From Bacillota bacterium (GTDB lineage: Bacteria; Bacillota; Sulfobacillia; RBS10-35; JAJYVN01), in assembly GCA_021803205.1 (NCBI GenBank), contig JAJZMB010000038.1, forward strand, positions 4,729 through 68,728: 64,000 nucleotides of DNA, in the 5' to 3' direction. Under the pieces are notes generated by a model. The model ran no database searches. It was not told the DNA's origin and saw only the letters and a program-made list of their open reading frames with translations. Shown one piece after another: positions 1 to 9,198 of this stretch (position 1 is its first letter; each line of letters opens with the position of its first letter). The position numbers and the translations under genes were made by a program.

Positions 1-304
1 GATAAATCAACCGAACGGGAGTTCCGTTCCGGAGTCGGTGCCAGCCGACTGATCTACAGTAACCGAGCCTCGAAAAGTGTCTCACGCCCCTTGACAGGTT
101 CCGGAGGACGATTTGCCGGTTACGTGCCAGCAGCCGAAACGGCCTGCCGGTTTCCGCGCGTTTTGAGCGGGAGTGTGGGCGAAGGCGCCGCCGCCAAGTG
201 TGCGTTTGCAGGGAACAGGCGGCCACCACAGGCTTGCGGTCGTCCTCCGTGCGCTTGAGACAGTGCTGTGTCGCTCCGAGTTTCCGCGGAAGGGGTGGGC
301 GCCC
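1..304. other. Left-edge region without a clear gene
   Basis: No convincing coding region is seen. A TTGACA hexamer near 91 could be a -35 box, but no good -10 follows at normal spacing. The reading frame of the first gene is open from 173, but the better ribosome binding site lies just before 305. Confidence 0.4.
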
Positions 305-2449
305 GTGGCGGACGAAGCGGAAACAGGGGAGCACGCACGCGCCGTCGCCGCTGTCCTTGAGGATGCGACCCAGGAGCGCGCCGTGACCTTCGCCGCAGGG
401 CCTGAGGGCGGACTGGAGATCGCGTTGCGTTGGTGGGGTGAGCATTCGTTCCAGATAACGTTTCCGTACGCCGACTTCACGCCCGTATCCCTGGCCGCAC
501 CCTGGGAGCTCCTGCCGGCAGCATGGCGCACCCTCTCGCTCCGCGGGGAGAGCGGTCAGGGGGTCGTCTTCAGTGGGGAGACGGCCGAGTTCCAGATCCA
601 GGACCGTTGGGCCTGGCAGGGGGAGCAGTTGTGGATCCGGCGCCGCTGGCGCTATCGCGGCTCCGTCCCCCGGTCGGGGATCGCCCTGGGGAGTCGGATC
701 CCCCTCGGCGCCGTGGAGGGGGTGAAGGCGACCGTTCCCGGGGTCAGTTACAACGGCAATCCGTCGGCCGATCCCGCACGCCTGGTCCCGCGCCTGCTGC
801 ACCGCGCGGGCTCGGCTCTGATCGTGGAGGAACACCGTCTACCCATCCCCGGAGTCAACATCGAGTGGTCCCATGCCGGAGAACGCTGTGCGCTTACCGT
901 GCTGGCCCTGCCGGCACAGACCGGTCCCGGCGGAACGGGCCGCGAACCGTGGTGGACGCTCGGCGGCGCATGCACCCTCGACGGGTTCGACATCCTCAGC
1001 CTGAGCGGCGTCACGGCACTCAACGGCGAAAGGGACATGATCTACGGCGCCAAGAACAGCGCGGTGCCGTATCCCGGCGGTGGCTACCTCACCCTGCGCC
1101 CGGACGATGCCCTGGAAAAGACCCTGGTCCTGGATTTCGGTGCTTGCCCGGCCGAAGGCCACGCCTTCGGCCGCTTTGTCCGCGTCAGCTGGGAGGTGCT
1201 GCAGCCGCGCGTCGAGCCTGCGCTGTCCCCGGAGGAGACGGTCGTGCTCAAATCCGGCGCCCTCCGGCAGCGCTGGCGGACGCGGCAGGGGGCCGCGGGA
1301 TTCCTGGTGGCGCCAGCCACCCAGGCGGAGGGTAACATATACGACCGCGCGCCGGGCTTTCTCTTCGGCTGGACCGGGCAGTCGCTGCGGCTGGCCTGGT
1401 GTGCCCTGGCCCTGGCAGGCGAGCAGCCGGAATGGGGCGGGATGGGGCAAGCCGTGCTGGACAGCTTCGCCCAGGCCCCGCCCGTAACGCCTGGTCTGCG
1501 CCCACTGTACTTCGCTTGGGATGAAGGACGCTGGTACGCCGACGCCCAGCGGCGCAGCGACCGGTTCAGCAGTCGCATGGTGGGCGAGGCATTGTCCAAT
1601 CTCGCGGACTGCCTGCTGCTGCTGCGCGCTCGGCAGCGCGTGATCGTCCCCCGATGGAGCGACACGCTGCGCGAAGGGCTGACCTTCCTCGTGTCGAGCG
1701 CCCGGACCAATCGGGACGGGGTCTTCCCCTGCTTCTTCGACCAGTCGGGACAGCCCGCCGACCAGTTCACCTCCGCCGCGGGCCTGCCCGGCGTCGTCGG
1801 GCTGCTGTTGGGCTCGGAGTTTCTGGCGGACGCCGCGCTGCGGACTCGGGCCCTGGAACTGCTTCAGCTGTACTACGACCTGTTTGCGCGCACCTTCGAC
1901 CGACCCTTCAGCCGTTCCACGCTGGACGCGGCGTGCGAGGATAAAGAGGCGGGGCTTTATTTCTTCCTGGCCGCCTACCACGCCTACCGCCTGACTGGAG
2001 AAGAACGGTTCGCCGCCTACGCCCGCCTGGCGGCGGAGTGGGCGGCCACCTTCGTGTACTGCTGGGACGTGCCCCTTCCCGCGGCGAGCGCATGCGGGCG
2101 GCGCGGCTTCCGTACCAGCTGCTGGCCGACCGTCAGCGTGCAGCATCACCATCTCGACGTTTTCTTCTTCCCCTGGGAGATATACGACCTCGGGCGGAGG
2201 TTGGAGGACCGCTTTCTCCAGAGACTGGGTCTCGGCGTGCTGCGGGCGTGGACACACGGTATCGCGCGCCGGCCGGGTGACTGGGGCTATCCGACGGCAG
2301 GCGAGCAGGGCGAAGCCTTTTTCCAGACCAACTGGTCCACCGGTGACGGCGGTCGCGGGGGGTTCAACCGGTGGAATCCCTCCTGGATTATCGGCCTGGT
2401 GCTCCAGGAGACCCTGCGCTTTGCGCGCTCGGAGTTGAATCGCGCCTGA
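305..2449 (+). CDS. Large unassigned protein, possibly a helical-barrel glycosidase-type enzyme
   Basis: About 714 residues with no signal peptide. The frame is open upstream from 173, but the GTG at 305 sits about 5-8 nt after an AAGGGGTGGG ribosome binding site, so I start there. The N-terminal half looks beta-rich, and the C-terminal half (about residue 400 on) is alpha-helical and aromatic-rich, with segments such as WNPSWIIGLVLQ near the end. That layout resembles enzymes with a beta-sandwich plus an alpha/alpha barrel (some glycosidases, lyases and epimerases), but I recognise no specific family or catalytic motif. Its position before nagB and ten sulfatases suggests a role in breaking down the same glycan. 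The function is inferred only from layout and context. Confidence 0.75.
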   Translation: MADEAETGEHARAVAAVLEDATQERAVTFAAGPEGGLEIALRWWGEHSFQITFPYADFTPVSLAAPWELLPAAWRTLSLRGESGQGVVFSGETAEFQIQDRWAWQGEQLWIRRRWRYRGSVPRSGIALGSRIPLGAVEGVKATVPGVSYNGNPSADPARLVPRLLHRAGSALIVEEHRLPIPGVNIEWSHAGERCALTVLALPAQTGPGGTGREPWWTLGGACTLDGFDILSLSGVTALNGERDMIYGAKNSAVPYPGGGYLTLRPDDALEKTLVLDFGACPAEGHAFGRFVRVSWEVLQPRVEPALSPEETVVLKSGALRQRWRTRQGAAGFLVAPATQAEGNIYDRAPGFLFGWTGQSLRLAWCALALAGEQPEWGGMGQAVLDSFAQAPPVTPGLRPLYFAWDEGRWYADAQRRSDRFSSRMVGEALSNLADCLLLLRARQRVIVPRWSDTLREGLTFLVSSARTNRDGVFPCFFDQSGQPADQFTSAAGLPGVVGLLLGSEFLADAALRTRALELLQLYYDLFARTFDRPFSRSTLDAACEDKEAGLYFFLAAYHAYRLTGEERFAAYARLAAEWAATFVYCWDVPLPAASACGRRGFRTSCWPTVSVQHHHLDVFFFPWEIYDLGRRLEDRFLQRLGLGVLRAWTHGIARRPGDWGYPTAGEQGEAFFQTNWSTGDGGRGGFNRWNPSWIIGLVLQETLRFARSELNRA

Positions 2450-2653
2450 TCGGTGGCAGAGGGGGACCGTGCCCGGCAACGGCGCCTGATCCGGGGGCCG
2501 GATGTGACCGGCAGCGTTGGGAGCGGTGGTTCCGTTGCTTCACGTTTACGCGCTGCTGGCGATCGGTCCGGTCCTGTGACCTGGGCCGGATCCGCCAAGC
2601 GGGACATTCGGACGCGGCGGCGTGCCGCCGGGCCCACAGGGGGAGGATGGACG

Positions 2654-3424
2654 ATGCGCGTGCAGCTGTGCTCCGACGACGTGGCCCTGGGCGCCGAGGT
2701 GGCCCGGGAGGCGGCGAGGTTACTCCGCGAGGCGGTTCAGCGGCAGGGGACGGCACGTCTTTTGCTCTCGACCGGGAGATCGCAGTTCACCACGCTGGCG
2801 GCGCTGGTGCGAGAGGCAGTGCCGTGGAAGGCCGTGGAGGCCTTTCACCTCGACGAGTACATCGGCCTAGGCCCTGAGCATCCGGCCAGTTTCCGTCGCT
2901 ACCTGCGGGAGCGGTTCAGTTCGCGGGTGGATCTTGGCGCCATGCACGAGGTCGCCCCCGAGGGCGATCTCGCCGCGGCGCTGGCGCGGCTGGAGGCCGA
3001 GTTACGCCTGGCGCCCGTCGATGTGGCCCTGGTCGGCGTCGGCGAAAACGGGCACATCGCGTTCAACGATCCGCCCGCGGACTTCGAGACGGATGAATCG
3101 TATATCACGGTGAGCCTGGCCCCGTCGTGCCGGCGGCAGCAGGTGGGGGAGGGATGGTTCCGCGGGGTGGAGGAGGTGCCCGAGCGCGCTGTCACCATGA
3201 CGGTGCGGCAGGTGATGGCCAGTCGGGCCATCCTTTCGGCGGTGCCTTACGCGGTCAAGGCCGAAGCGGTCCGCTCCCTGCTGCAGGGCGAAGTTACGCC
3301 GCAAGTGCCCGCCTCGATTCTGCGGTGGCATCCCCAGGCGGTGCTGTACCTGGACCGCGAATCCAGCGCCCTGGTCGATCCGCGCGTGCTCGCGCGCCAC
3401 CGGCGGGAAGCCGACCAAGGCTGA
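2654..3424 (+). CDS. nagB: Glucosamine-6-phosphate deaminase
   Basis: Converts glucosamine 6-phosphate to fructose 6-phosphate and ammonia in the cytoplasm. The 256-residue product has the family hallmarks: the HLDEY segment (catalytic Asp) and the GVGENGHIAFNDP loop carrying the Asp/His/Glu relay region. Length is normal. The frame is open upstream from 2453, but the ATG at 2654 follows a GGGGGAGG ribosome binding site and matches the usual N-terminus. It lies about 200 nt after the putative glycosidase and before the first sulfatase, which suggests that the sulfated glycan handled here releases glucosamine. A glucosamine-6-P deaminase-like regulator or isomerase is less likely given the intact active-site motif. 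Confidence 0.92.
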   Translation: MRVQLCSDDVALGAEVAREAARLLREAVQRQGTARLLLSTGRSQFTTLAALVREAVPWKAVEAFHLDEYIGLGPEHPASFRRYLRERFSSRVDLGAMHEVAPEGDLAAALARLEAELRLAPVDVALVGVGENGHIAFNDPPADFETDESYITVSLAPSCRRQQVGEGWFRGVEEVPERAVTMTVRQVMASRAILSAVPYAVKAEAVRSLLQGEVTPQVPASILRWHPQAVLYLDRESSALVDPRVLARHRREADQG

Positions 3425-3803
3425 CGGGGCGGATACGGCAGCGCCAATACGCTGCGCTGACCGGTGCCCAGGGCCCGTGCGCCACTCGGGGACCCGGCGC
3501 GCAGGCACGTGATGGTGGAAAAGCAGTTCTCCTTGTCGTGCGCCGAAGCGGAGACGATGGCGCCGGCCGATCCGGCCAGCTCTGGCCACGGGCGGTTGTG
3601 GCGCGGCGTCCCTGCGGCCGCCTACGGCGCTCGTGCCAAAGGACTGCGGTCGCCGCAGCGGCGGACTGCGCTGTGCCCGCGATCGGCGGGGACAGGCTCA
3701 AGGAAACGGCGGGGCGGTTCCAGAAGTCTCGGGTGATGAGGCAACCGCGGGTTCGCAGCAGGTTGCCCTGAGGCGTCCATCCCCATGATCGGAGGCAGTG
3801 TTC
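3425..3803. other. Intergenic stretch with no recognised gene
   Basis: About 380 nt between nagB and the first sulfatase. Open frames here lack ribosome binding sites and recognisable sequence. I see no clear promoter, repeat or terminator. Confidence 0.4.
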
Positions 3804-5264
3804 ATGCGCATCCTCTACGTCGACATCGATTCCCTGAGGCCTGACCACCTGGGCTGCTACGGCTACCACCGCCGGACGTCTCCGACCATCGACGCCCTTG
3901 CGGCGCGGGGCACCATGTGTACGAACCATTACACGACTGACGCCCCCTGCCTGCCGTCGCGCACCGCCCTGTTCAGCGGGCGCTTCGGTATCAAAAACGG
4001 CGTGATCGGCCACGGCGGCACGGCCGCGGACCCGTTTGTGCAGGGTCCGCCGCGCGGCTTCCGCTCCAGCCTGGGGCAGAACGCGTGGCTCACGGCCCTC
4101 CGGCGGGCCCACCACCGCACCGCGACCGTCAGCACCTTCGGCGAGCGCCACAGCGCCTTCCACTGGTACTCCGGGTTTCAGGACATCTTCAATCACGGAA
4201 CCGGTGGGGGCGAGCGTGCGCACGAGGTACTCCCGTATGCCCTGCGCTGGCTCGACCAGTGGGCGCGGCACGAGGACTGGTTCCTGCACGTCAACTTTTG
4301 GGATCCGCACACCCCCTACCGAACCCCGCCGGAATATGGGGAGCCGTTCGCCGACGAGCCTCCGCCGGCCTGGCTCACCGAAGACATCCTCCAGAGCCAC
4401 CGCCGCGGCTACGGCCCGCACAGCGCGTGCGAACCCGTGGGGTTCGGCGGCGAGCGGCCCAGACAGCGTCTGCCGCGCATGGCCGACGAGATCCGCAGCC
4501 TGGCGGATTACAAACACTGGATCGACGGCTACGACACCGGCATCCGCTATGCCGACGACCACGTCGGCCGCCTCCTGCAGGCACTCGCCGACCATGGCGT
4601 GCTGGACGAGACCCTGGTTGTCGTCAGCGCCGATCACGGCGAGAATCAGGGCGAGTTGAACGTGTACGGCGACCATCAGACAGCCGATCACGTCACCTGC
4701 CGCGTGCCGCTGGTCGTGGCCGGTCCGGGCATCCGCCAGGGCGGCGTCGACGCCGGTCTGCACTACCACCTGGACCTGGCGCCCACCGTCTGCGCCCTCG
4801 CCGGCGCCGAACCGGCCCCCTTCTGGGACGGACGTAGTTTCGCCCCGACGCTGCGCTCCGGCGTAGACGCCGGGCGGGACCATCTGGTGATCAGCCAGGG
4901 GGCCTGGTCATGCCAGCGCGGCGTCCGTTTCGACCACTGGCTCTTCATGCGGACGTACGATCCGGGTCTCAAGGAGTTCCCCCCGCTGATGCTGTTCGAT
5001 CTGGCGTCCGACGCCCACGAAACGCGCAATCTGGCGCAGGAGCACCCTGACGTGGTCAAACGCGGCCAGGCCCTGCTCGAAACCTGGATCGGGGAACAGA
5101 TGGCCTCCTCGCCCAACGGCACCGATCCGATGTGGACGGTGCTGCGCGAAGGGGGGCCCTTCCATACCCGCGGCATGCTCGACAAGTACTGCGAGCGTCT
5201 GCGGGCCACCGGCCGCGGCCATCACGCCGACCGGTTGCTGGCGACCGGTGGGCGGCCCTGGTAG
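3804..5264 (+). CDS. Sulfatase 1 (type I, Cys-type)
   Basis: A 486-residue sulfatase that should hydrolyse sulfate esters after conversion of its active-site Cys to formylglycine. The motif CLPSR starts at Cys49; the N-terminal VDIDSLRPDH supplies metal-binding Asp residues, and SADHGE around residue 275 is the second metal-ligand motif. There is no signal peptide, so the enzyme is probably cytoplasmic. The ATG at 3804 is 8 nt after GGAGG; a GTG at 3798 is too close to that site. It is the first of ten sulfatases and the least like the others. Substrate position cannot be told from sequence alone; sulfamidase- or phosphonate-hydrolase-like activity within the alkaline phosphatase superfamily is possible. 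Confidence 0.9.
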   Translation: MRILYVDIDSLRPDHLGCYGYHRRTSPTIDALAARGTMCTNHYTTDAPCLPSRTALFSGRFGIKNGVIGHGGTAADPFVQGPPRGFRSSLGQNAWLTALRRAHHRTATVSTFGERHSAFHWYSGFQDIFNHGTGGGERAHEVLPYALRWLDQWARHEDWFLHVNFWDPHTPYRTPPEYGEPFADEPPPAWLTEDILQSHRRGYGPHSACEPVGFGGERPRQRLPRMADEIRSLADYKHWIDGYDTGIRYADDHVGRLLQALADHGVLDETLVVVSADHGENQGELNVYGDHQTADHVTCRVPLVVAGPGIRQGGVDAGLHYHLDLAPTVCALAGAEPAPFWDGRSFAPTLRSGVDAGRDHLVISQGAWSCQRGVRFDHWLFMRTYDPGLKEFPPLMLFDLASDAHETRNLAQEHPDVVKRGQALLETWIGEQMASSPNGTDPMWTVLREGGPFHTRGMLDKYCERLRATGRGHHADRLLATGGRPW

Positions 5265-5361
5265 GACGCGGGGCACGCACGGCAGGGTGCAGGTCGGCGG
5301 CGGACGCGCCGCTTGGGACGACGTTGGGAACCGCGCAGCGACCGGAAAGGGGATGGCAGGC

Positions 5362-6648
5362 GTGCCCGCCCACAAGGATCCACCGCGTCCCGGGTCCCAG
5401 GCCCGACCCAACCTGTTGATCCTGTACGCCGACCAGTGGCGGGGTTCCGCCCTTGCCTGCGCGGGGGACCCGGTGGTCCGAACCCCCGCCCTCGACGGTC
5501 TGGCCGCCCAGGGGGTGCGCGTCCCGCACGCCTACACGGTCAATCCGCTGTGCACGCCGTCGCGCTCCTCCCTGGTGACGGCCCGCTATCCGCACGCCAC
5601 AGGCGTCATCGGCAACAACATACGGCTGCCCGAGGCGGAGGTGGGCTTCGCCCAGGTGCTCGCCGCCGCCGGCTATCGCACGGGTTACATCGGCAAATGG
5701 CACCTCGACGGCGAGGAGAAGCCGGGGTTCGTGCCCCCGGGACCGCGTCGCCACGGCTTCGAATACTGGGCAGCCTTCAACCGCGGCCATGAATACTACG
5801 CCCCGGTCTATTACCGGGACCAGGACAGCCCCATCGCTTCGGACGCCTATGAACCCGACCTGCAGACGGACCTGGCCGCCGCGTTTCTGGAACATCCCGA
5901 CCCGCGCCCGTTCTGCCTGCTTGTAGCGTGGGGACCGCCGCACACACCGCTGGTGCCGCCGCCGCACACCGCCGGCATGTACCGCGAGCAGGACATGCCG
6001 CTGCCTCCGAGCGTCCCGGGTCCCGAGGCGGCGCGCGCGCGACGGGAGCGGGCGGCATACTTCGGGCTGATCAGTTCTCTGGACCGCGACGTGGGTCGGT
6101 TGTTGTTGTCGCTGCAGCGGAGCGGGCGCGACCAGAATACCGTCGTCTGCTTCACCGCCGACCACGGGGACCTCATCGGGGAGCACGGACTGTACCGGAA
6201 GGGCCGCCCCGAGGAGGAGTCCATCCACGTCCCGTTTCTCGTCCGGTGGCCGGGACACCTCACTCCGGGGACACGCGGCGATCTCCTGCTGGCCTCAGTG
6301 GACGTGGCGCCCACCCTCCTCGGAATGCTGGGACTCCGGATGCTGGACGGAGTCCACGGCAGGGACCTGAGCATCGCGCTGACCGATGGTGGCCCGGTCG
6401 CCGGGATCCCGGACGCGGTCTACATCGAGGGCCGCCTGGGTTCCGCCCAGGAGTGGCGGGCCGTGCGCACCGCCAGCCATATGCTCGCCGTCGACCGGGA
6501 CGGCAACCCGGTCCAACTCTACGACATGCGCGCCGATCCCCTGCAGTTGCACAACCTGGCAGCGGAAGCGGCGGCGGCCGGCGTCAGGGCGGAACTGAGA
6601 GACACCCTCCGGCGCCTGGCACGGGAAACGGGGGATCATGCGTTCTGA
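5362..6648 (+). CDS. Sulfatase 2 (type I, Cys-type)
   Basis: A cytoplasmic-looking sulfatase of about 428 residues. The formylglycine motif CTPSR starts at Cys64, LYADQWRG near residue 21 holds the first metal ligand, YIGKWHLDG supplies the conserved Lys/His pair, and FTADHGD is the distal metal motif. Start choice: GGAAAGGGG (5344-5352) is 9 nt before the GTG at 5362; the ATG at 5353 directly abuts it and is less likely. It is most like sulfatase 3 (12789-14189): both share a RHGF..WAAFN segment and a WGPPHTP motif, so the two look like paralogs. It probably belongs to the same transcription unit as sulfatase 1. Confidence 0.9.
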   Translation: MPAHKDPPRPGSQARPNLLILYADQWRGSALACAGDPVVRTPALDGLAAQGVRVPHAYTVNPLCTPSRSSLVTARYPHATGVIGNNIRLPEAEVGFAQVLAAAGYRTGYIGKWHLDGEEKPGFVPPGPRRHGFEYWAAFNRGHEYYAPVYYRDQDSPIASDAYEPDLQTDLAAAFLEHPDPRPFCLLVAWGPPHTPLVPPPHTAGMYREQDMPLPPSVPGPEAARARRERAAYFGLISSLDRDVGRLLLSLQRSGRDQNTVVCFTADHGDLIGEHGLYRKGRPEEESIHVPFLVRWPGHLTPGTRGDLLLASVDVAPTLLGMLGLRMLDGVHGRDLSIALTDGGPVAGIPDAVYIEGRLGSAQEWRAVRTASHMLAVDRDGNPVQLYDMRADPLQLHNLAAEAAAAGVRAELRDTLRRLARETGDHAF

Positions 6649-6817
6649 TGCCGACGGCCGATCGCCTCCCGTCAGGCGCGTGCCGCCCGCAATGCCGTTG
6701 CGTGCAGAGGCCGGGGCCGATGCCCGCCGGTGCGCGGGTCGGAGATCGGGCGGCAAGGCGCGAAGCGTGTGGCCGAGTATCGCGGATTCGGCAGCGGTGT
6801 CCTGCGGATTCTCTGCA

Positions 6818-6904
6818 CCCCCCGCTCGGTGACCCGTCCGGCGCGGGGGGCTCATGGGCGGGTCCGGCGCATCTTTAGGACCGCACCTCCGGCGGCGGAG
6901 GTGC
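6818..6904 (+). promoter_or_regulatory. Two hairpins in the leader of the first sugar-binding protein
   Basis: An 8-bp CCCCCCGC/GCGGGGGG stem (6818-6825 with 6843-6850) is followed by a perfect 9-bp stem GCACCTCCG/CGGAGGTGC with a 4-nt loop (6883-6904). Neither has a T-run, so these are not typical terminators. They lie just ahead of the ribosome binding site of the gene at 6934 and may affect mRNA stability or translation. Confidence 0.4.
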
Positions 6905-6933
6905 ACGGCTCGACCGGAGGGGATGAGCAAGGC

Positions 6934-8403
6934 GTGGCGCAGGGGCAGCCGGTTTCATCCGGCCCGCATCGAGTGGGGCGCCGTCGTTGGCTTGGGATGG
7001 CGGCCGCCGGCACGGTGGTCGCCGCGGCGTGCGGGCGCATCAAGGCCGCGGGGCCGACCGTCGCCACACCCAGGGTCGTCCTGAACGTGATACTCGATAT
7101 TCCATCCTCCGACCGGCTCGGATCGCTCAGCGAGCGCAATCAGCTCTATACTCAGTCGCTCGCGGCGTTCGAGGCGGCGAACCGAGCCATTGCCGTGCGG
7201 GTCCTGCCCTATACCAGCACCGCCGTGATCGCGGCGTCGATCATCGGTGGCACCGGCCCGGACGTATTCGCCGACACCGCGCCGTCCTACCCCGGATACG
7301 TCGGCCAGCACCTCCTCCTGCGTCTGAACGATTACTTCACACAGGACAACATCGACACCTCCATCTGGTCATCCAGCGTGGTCGACGCCCTCCGCACCGG
7401 AAACGGGACGTTCGCGGTCAGCCGAGGCCTTGACGCTTTCGTCTTCGCGGTGAACTTGTCGTTGCTTGACAGCCTGGGTATCTCCTACCCCGCGACGGAT
7501 TGGTCATATACCGAGTTCGCCGGCCTGGCCAAGGAGTTGACCGCCACCGTCAATGGCAAGCACCGCTACGGCGTTTCCCTGGACGGTGGGCCGGGGGGCT
7601 TCCTGGGGACCCTGAACGAGGTGATCTCCGGCTTCGGGGGCGCGGTGACCGACAGCACTCGCACCAGCCAGACCCTGAGTTCCCCGGCCAGTCTCGCGGG
7701 GGTGGAGTGGCTGCTCAAAGACGTGCTGCTGCCGGCGGTGGGCGGGGACGGGGTGGGTTCGCTCTATGCGCAGACCGCGGGCATGCAGGAGATCCAGCAG
7801 GTGGACTTGCTCAGCGACTACCAACTCTGGCGCAGCACGTTCAAGTGGGTCCTCTATCCTCCCCCTGTCTATCCCCGTGGACACGTCGGCGGGGCGGCCG
7901 CGAACTTCTGGGCCATATCCGGCACGACACCGCATCCCGAGGAGGCCTGGTCGCTGCTGCGCTGGATGTCCACCGAGTTCCCCTTCCAGCAATTCCTGAT
8001 GAAGACATTCCTGTTTCCGCCGGCACTCAACGCGCTCATGCCGCAATGGCAGGCGACCGCGGAGGCGGTCGCGCCGGGGCTGAAGAATCGAGGGCTGCAG
8101 TGGTTCACGCAGAGCGGGCAACAGGGGTGGGGCCGCGCGCAGCCGTGGTTTGCATACGCCAACACCCAGGCCCTGGCTCTGGATAGCGCCCTGTGGAAAA
8201 AAATCCTGACGGGTGCCCTCAGTGTGCAGGCCGGCCTGACCCAGGCGGATCAGCAGGTCAACGCCCTCATTGCGGCGTCGGCCAAAGAGACCTCGTCGCT
8301 GTCCGCCGAAGTGGCCGCGTACCAAGCACTCCACCGGCGCCTGGAGGCCATGTTCGCCGCTGGCGGGCCTGCTGGCGGCGCCGCGACCCCGACTGGGGCA
8401 TAG
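6934..8403 (+). CDS. ABC sugar-binding lipoprotein 1 (extracellular solute-binding family 1)
   Basis: A 489-residue substrate-binding protein for an ABC sugar importer. The N-terminus has a twin-arginine-like segment (GRRRWLG, residues 16-21) followed by a hydrophobic stretch and a lipobox ending at Cys33, so it is probably exported folded by Tat and anchored by lipid. GTG 6934 follows GGAGGGG at 6916-6922. The body has the family 1 signature of a GGTGPDVFAD substrate-cleft region. Its C-terminal part (KNRGLQWF to QQVNALIA) resembles the lipoproteins at 19084 and 25960 and the remnant at 25430, so these are paralogs. Together with the second binding protein and two permeases it forms the only ABC set in the window. 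Confidence 0.9.
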   Translation: MAQGQPVSSGPHRVGRRRWLGMAAAGTVVAAACGRIKAAGPTVATPRVVLNVILDIPSSDRLGSLSERNQLYTQSLAAFEAANRAIAVRVLPYTSTAVIAASIIGGTGPDVFADTAPSYPGYVGQHLLLRLNDYFTQDNIDTSIWSSSVVDALRTGNGTFAVSRGLDAFVFAVNLSLLDSLGISYPATDWSYTEFAGLAKELTATVNGKHRYGVSLDGGPGGFLGTLNEVISGFGGAVTDSTRTSQTLSSPASLAGVEWLLKDVLLPAVGGDGVGSLYAQTAGMQEIQQVDLLSDYQLWRSTFKWVLYPPPVYPRGHVGGAAANFWAISGTTPHPEEAWSLLRWMSTEFPFQQFLMKTFLFPPALNALMPQWQATAEAVAPGLKNRGLQWFTQSGQQGWGRAQPWFAYANTQALALDSALWKKILTGALSVQAGLTQADQQVNALIAASAKETSSLSAEVAAYQALHRRLEAMFAAGGPAGGAATPTGA

Positions 8404-9198
8404 CCGGATGCGCGCCGCACCAGCGCCGCGGGATTATCCGGACGAGGCGTTGCTGGAGTCGGTGGTGGAGGCAAACGCAAGTCGCCGCGGGAGCGCCGTG
8501 CGGTGCACCCGGCTCTGCCCCGGCTCACCGCCGCCGCGAGCCCACGGGCCGAAGGCGATGATCGCACCGGGGCAGGCCGCCCACGCCCGGGGTGGAGACC
8601 GGACGATTTGCAGCATGAGCATTGCCACATGGGCAGAATTTTCAACCACCATCCTGCTGGAACAATCGGGCCGAAGGGGCCCGGGATTCGGGGTGTTGAG
8701 CGGCTCACCATCGGACTTCCGATCCCCCCCATGGCCGGAATGCCGCAACATGCCCGCAAGCACGGTGCCGGATGCCCGCGGACAACGCACGGTACGGGCC
8801 TGCCGATGCCCGGTTCCCGCGGGTTGGTGTCTTTGGCGGTAATGGCCTGCAGGGCCGCCGGGGTTCCGTGACGTTTGTCGTCGGTACCGGCAGGGGTTGA
8901 CGGGACCCTGCGGGGCGGGGGAGACCGGGGCGAGGCCCCGGCAGTGGATGTCCGCGGCGGCCGCGCGCGGATTGCGCTGCGGAGGACGGGGTCCTTCCCC
9001 GGCCCGAGCTCGGGAGCCGGAAACGAAGCAGCAAAGGTACTTGCGGCAGCGGCTCGAGGATTCCGGGGCCTTGGCGCACCAGGTCTGCGGGGCAGGTGGA
9101 CCCGCAAAAAACGGACTCTGACGATGGCCGCCGAGGTGGCGATGGCCCGAGCGTCGGGCCGAGGGCAGTCAGGAGTGCAGCCAGGAGGAGCCGAAGAT
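8404..9198. other. Long intergenic region between two binding-protein genes
   Basis: About 795 nt without a gene I can support. Short open frames exist on both strands but lack ribosome binding sites and recognisable domains. A 7-bp GC-rich hairpin (8925-8941, CCGGGGC/GCCCCGG) is present without a T-run. Confidence 0.4.

Noticed and set aside
839..2479. Long open frame (about 546 codons) on the minus strand opposite the first gene
   Set aside because: It mirrors the GC-rich codon pattern of the plus-strand gene, has no recognisable domain and no ribosome binding site. It is an antisense shadow.
3294..4883. Minus-strand frame of about 529 codons over nagB and sulfatase 1
   Set aside because: Overlaps two well-supported plus-strand genes and encodes a low-complexity Arg/Ala/Gly-rich product.
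8404..9198. Minus-strand frame 8434-8790 as a small gene between two binding proteins
   Set aside because: No ribosome binding site, unusual composition and no known family; not distinguishable from a chance frame in GC-rich DNA.
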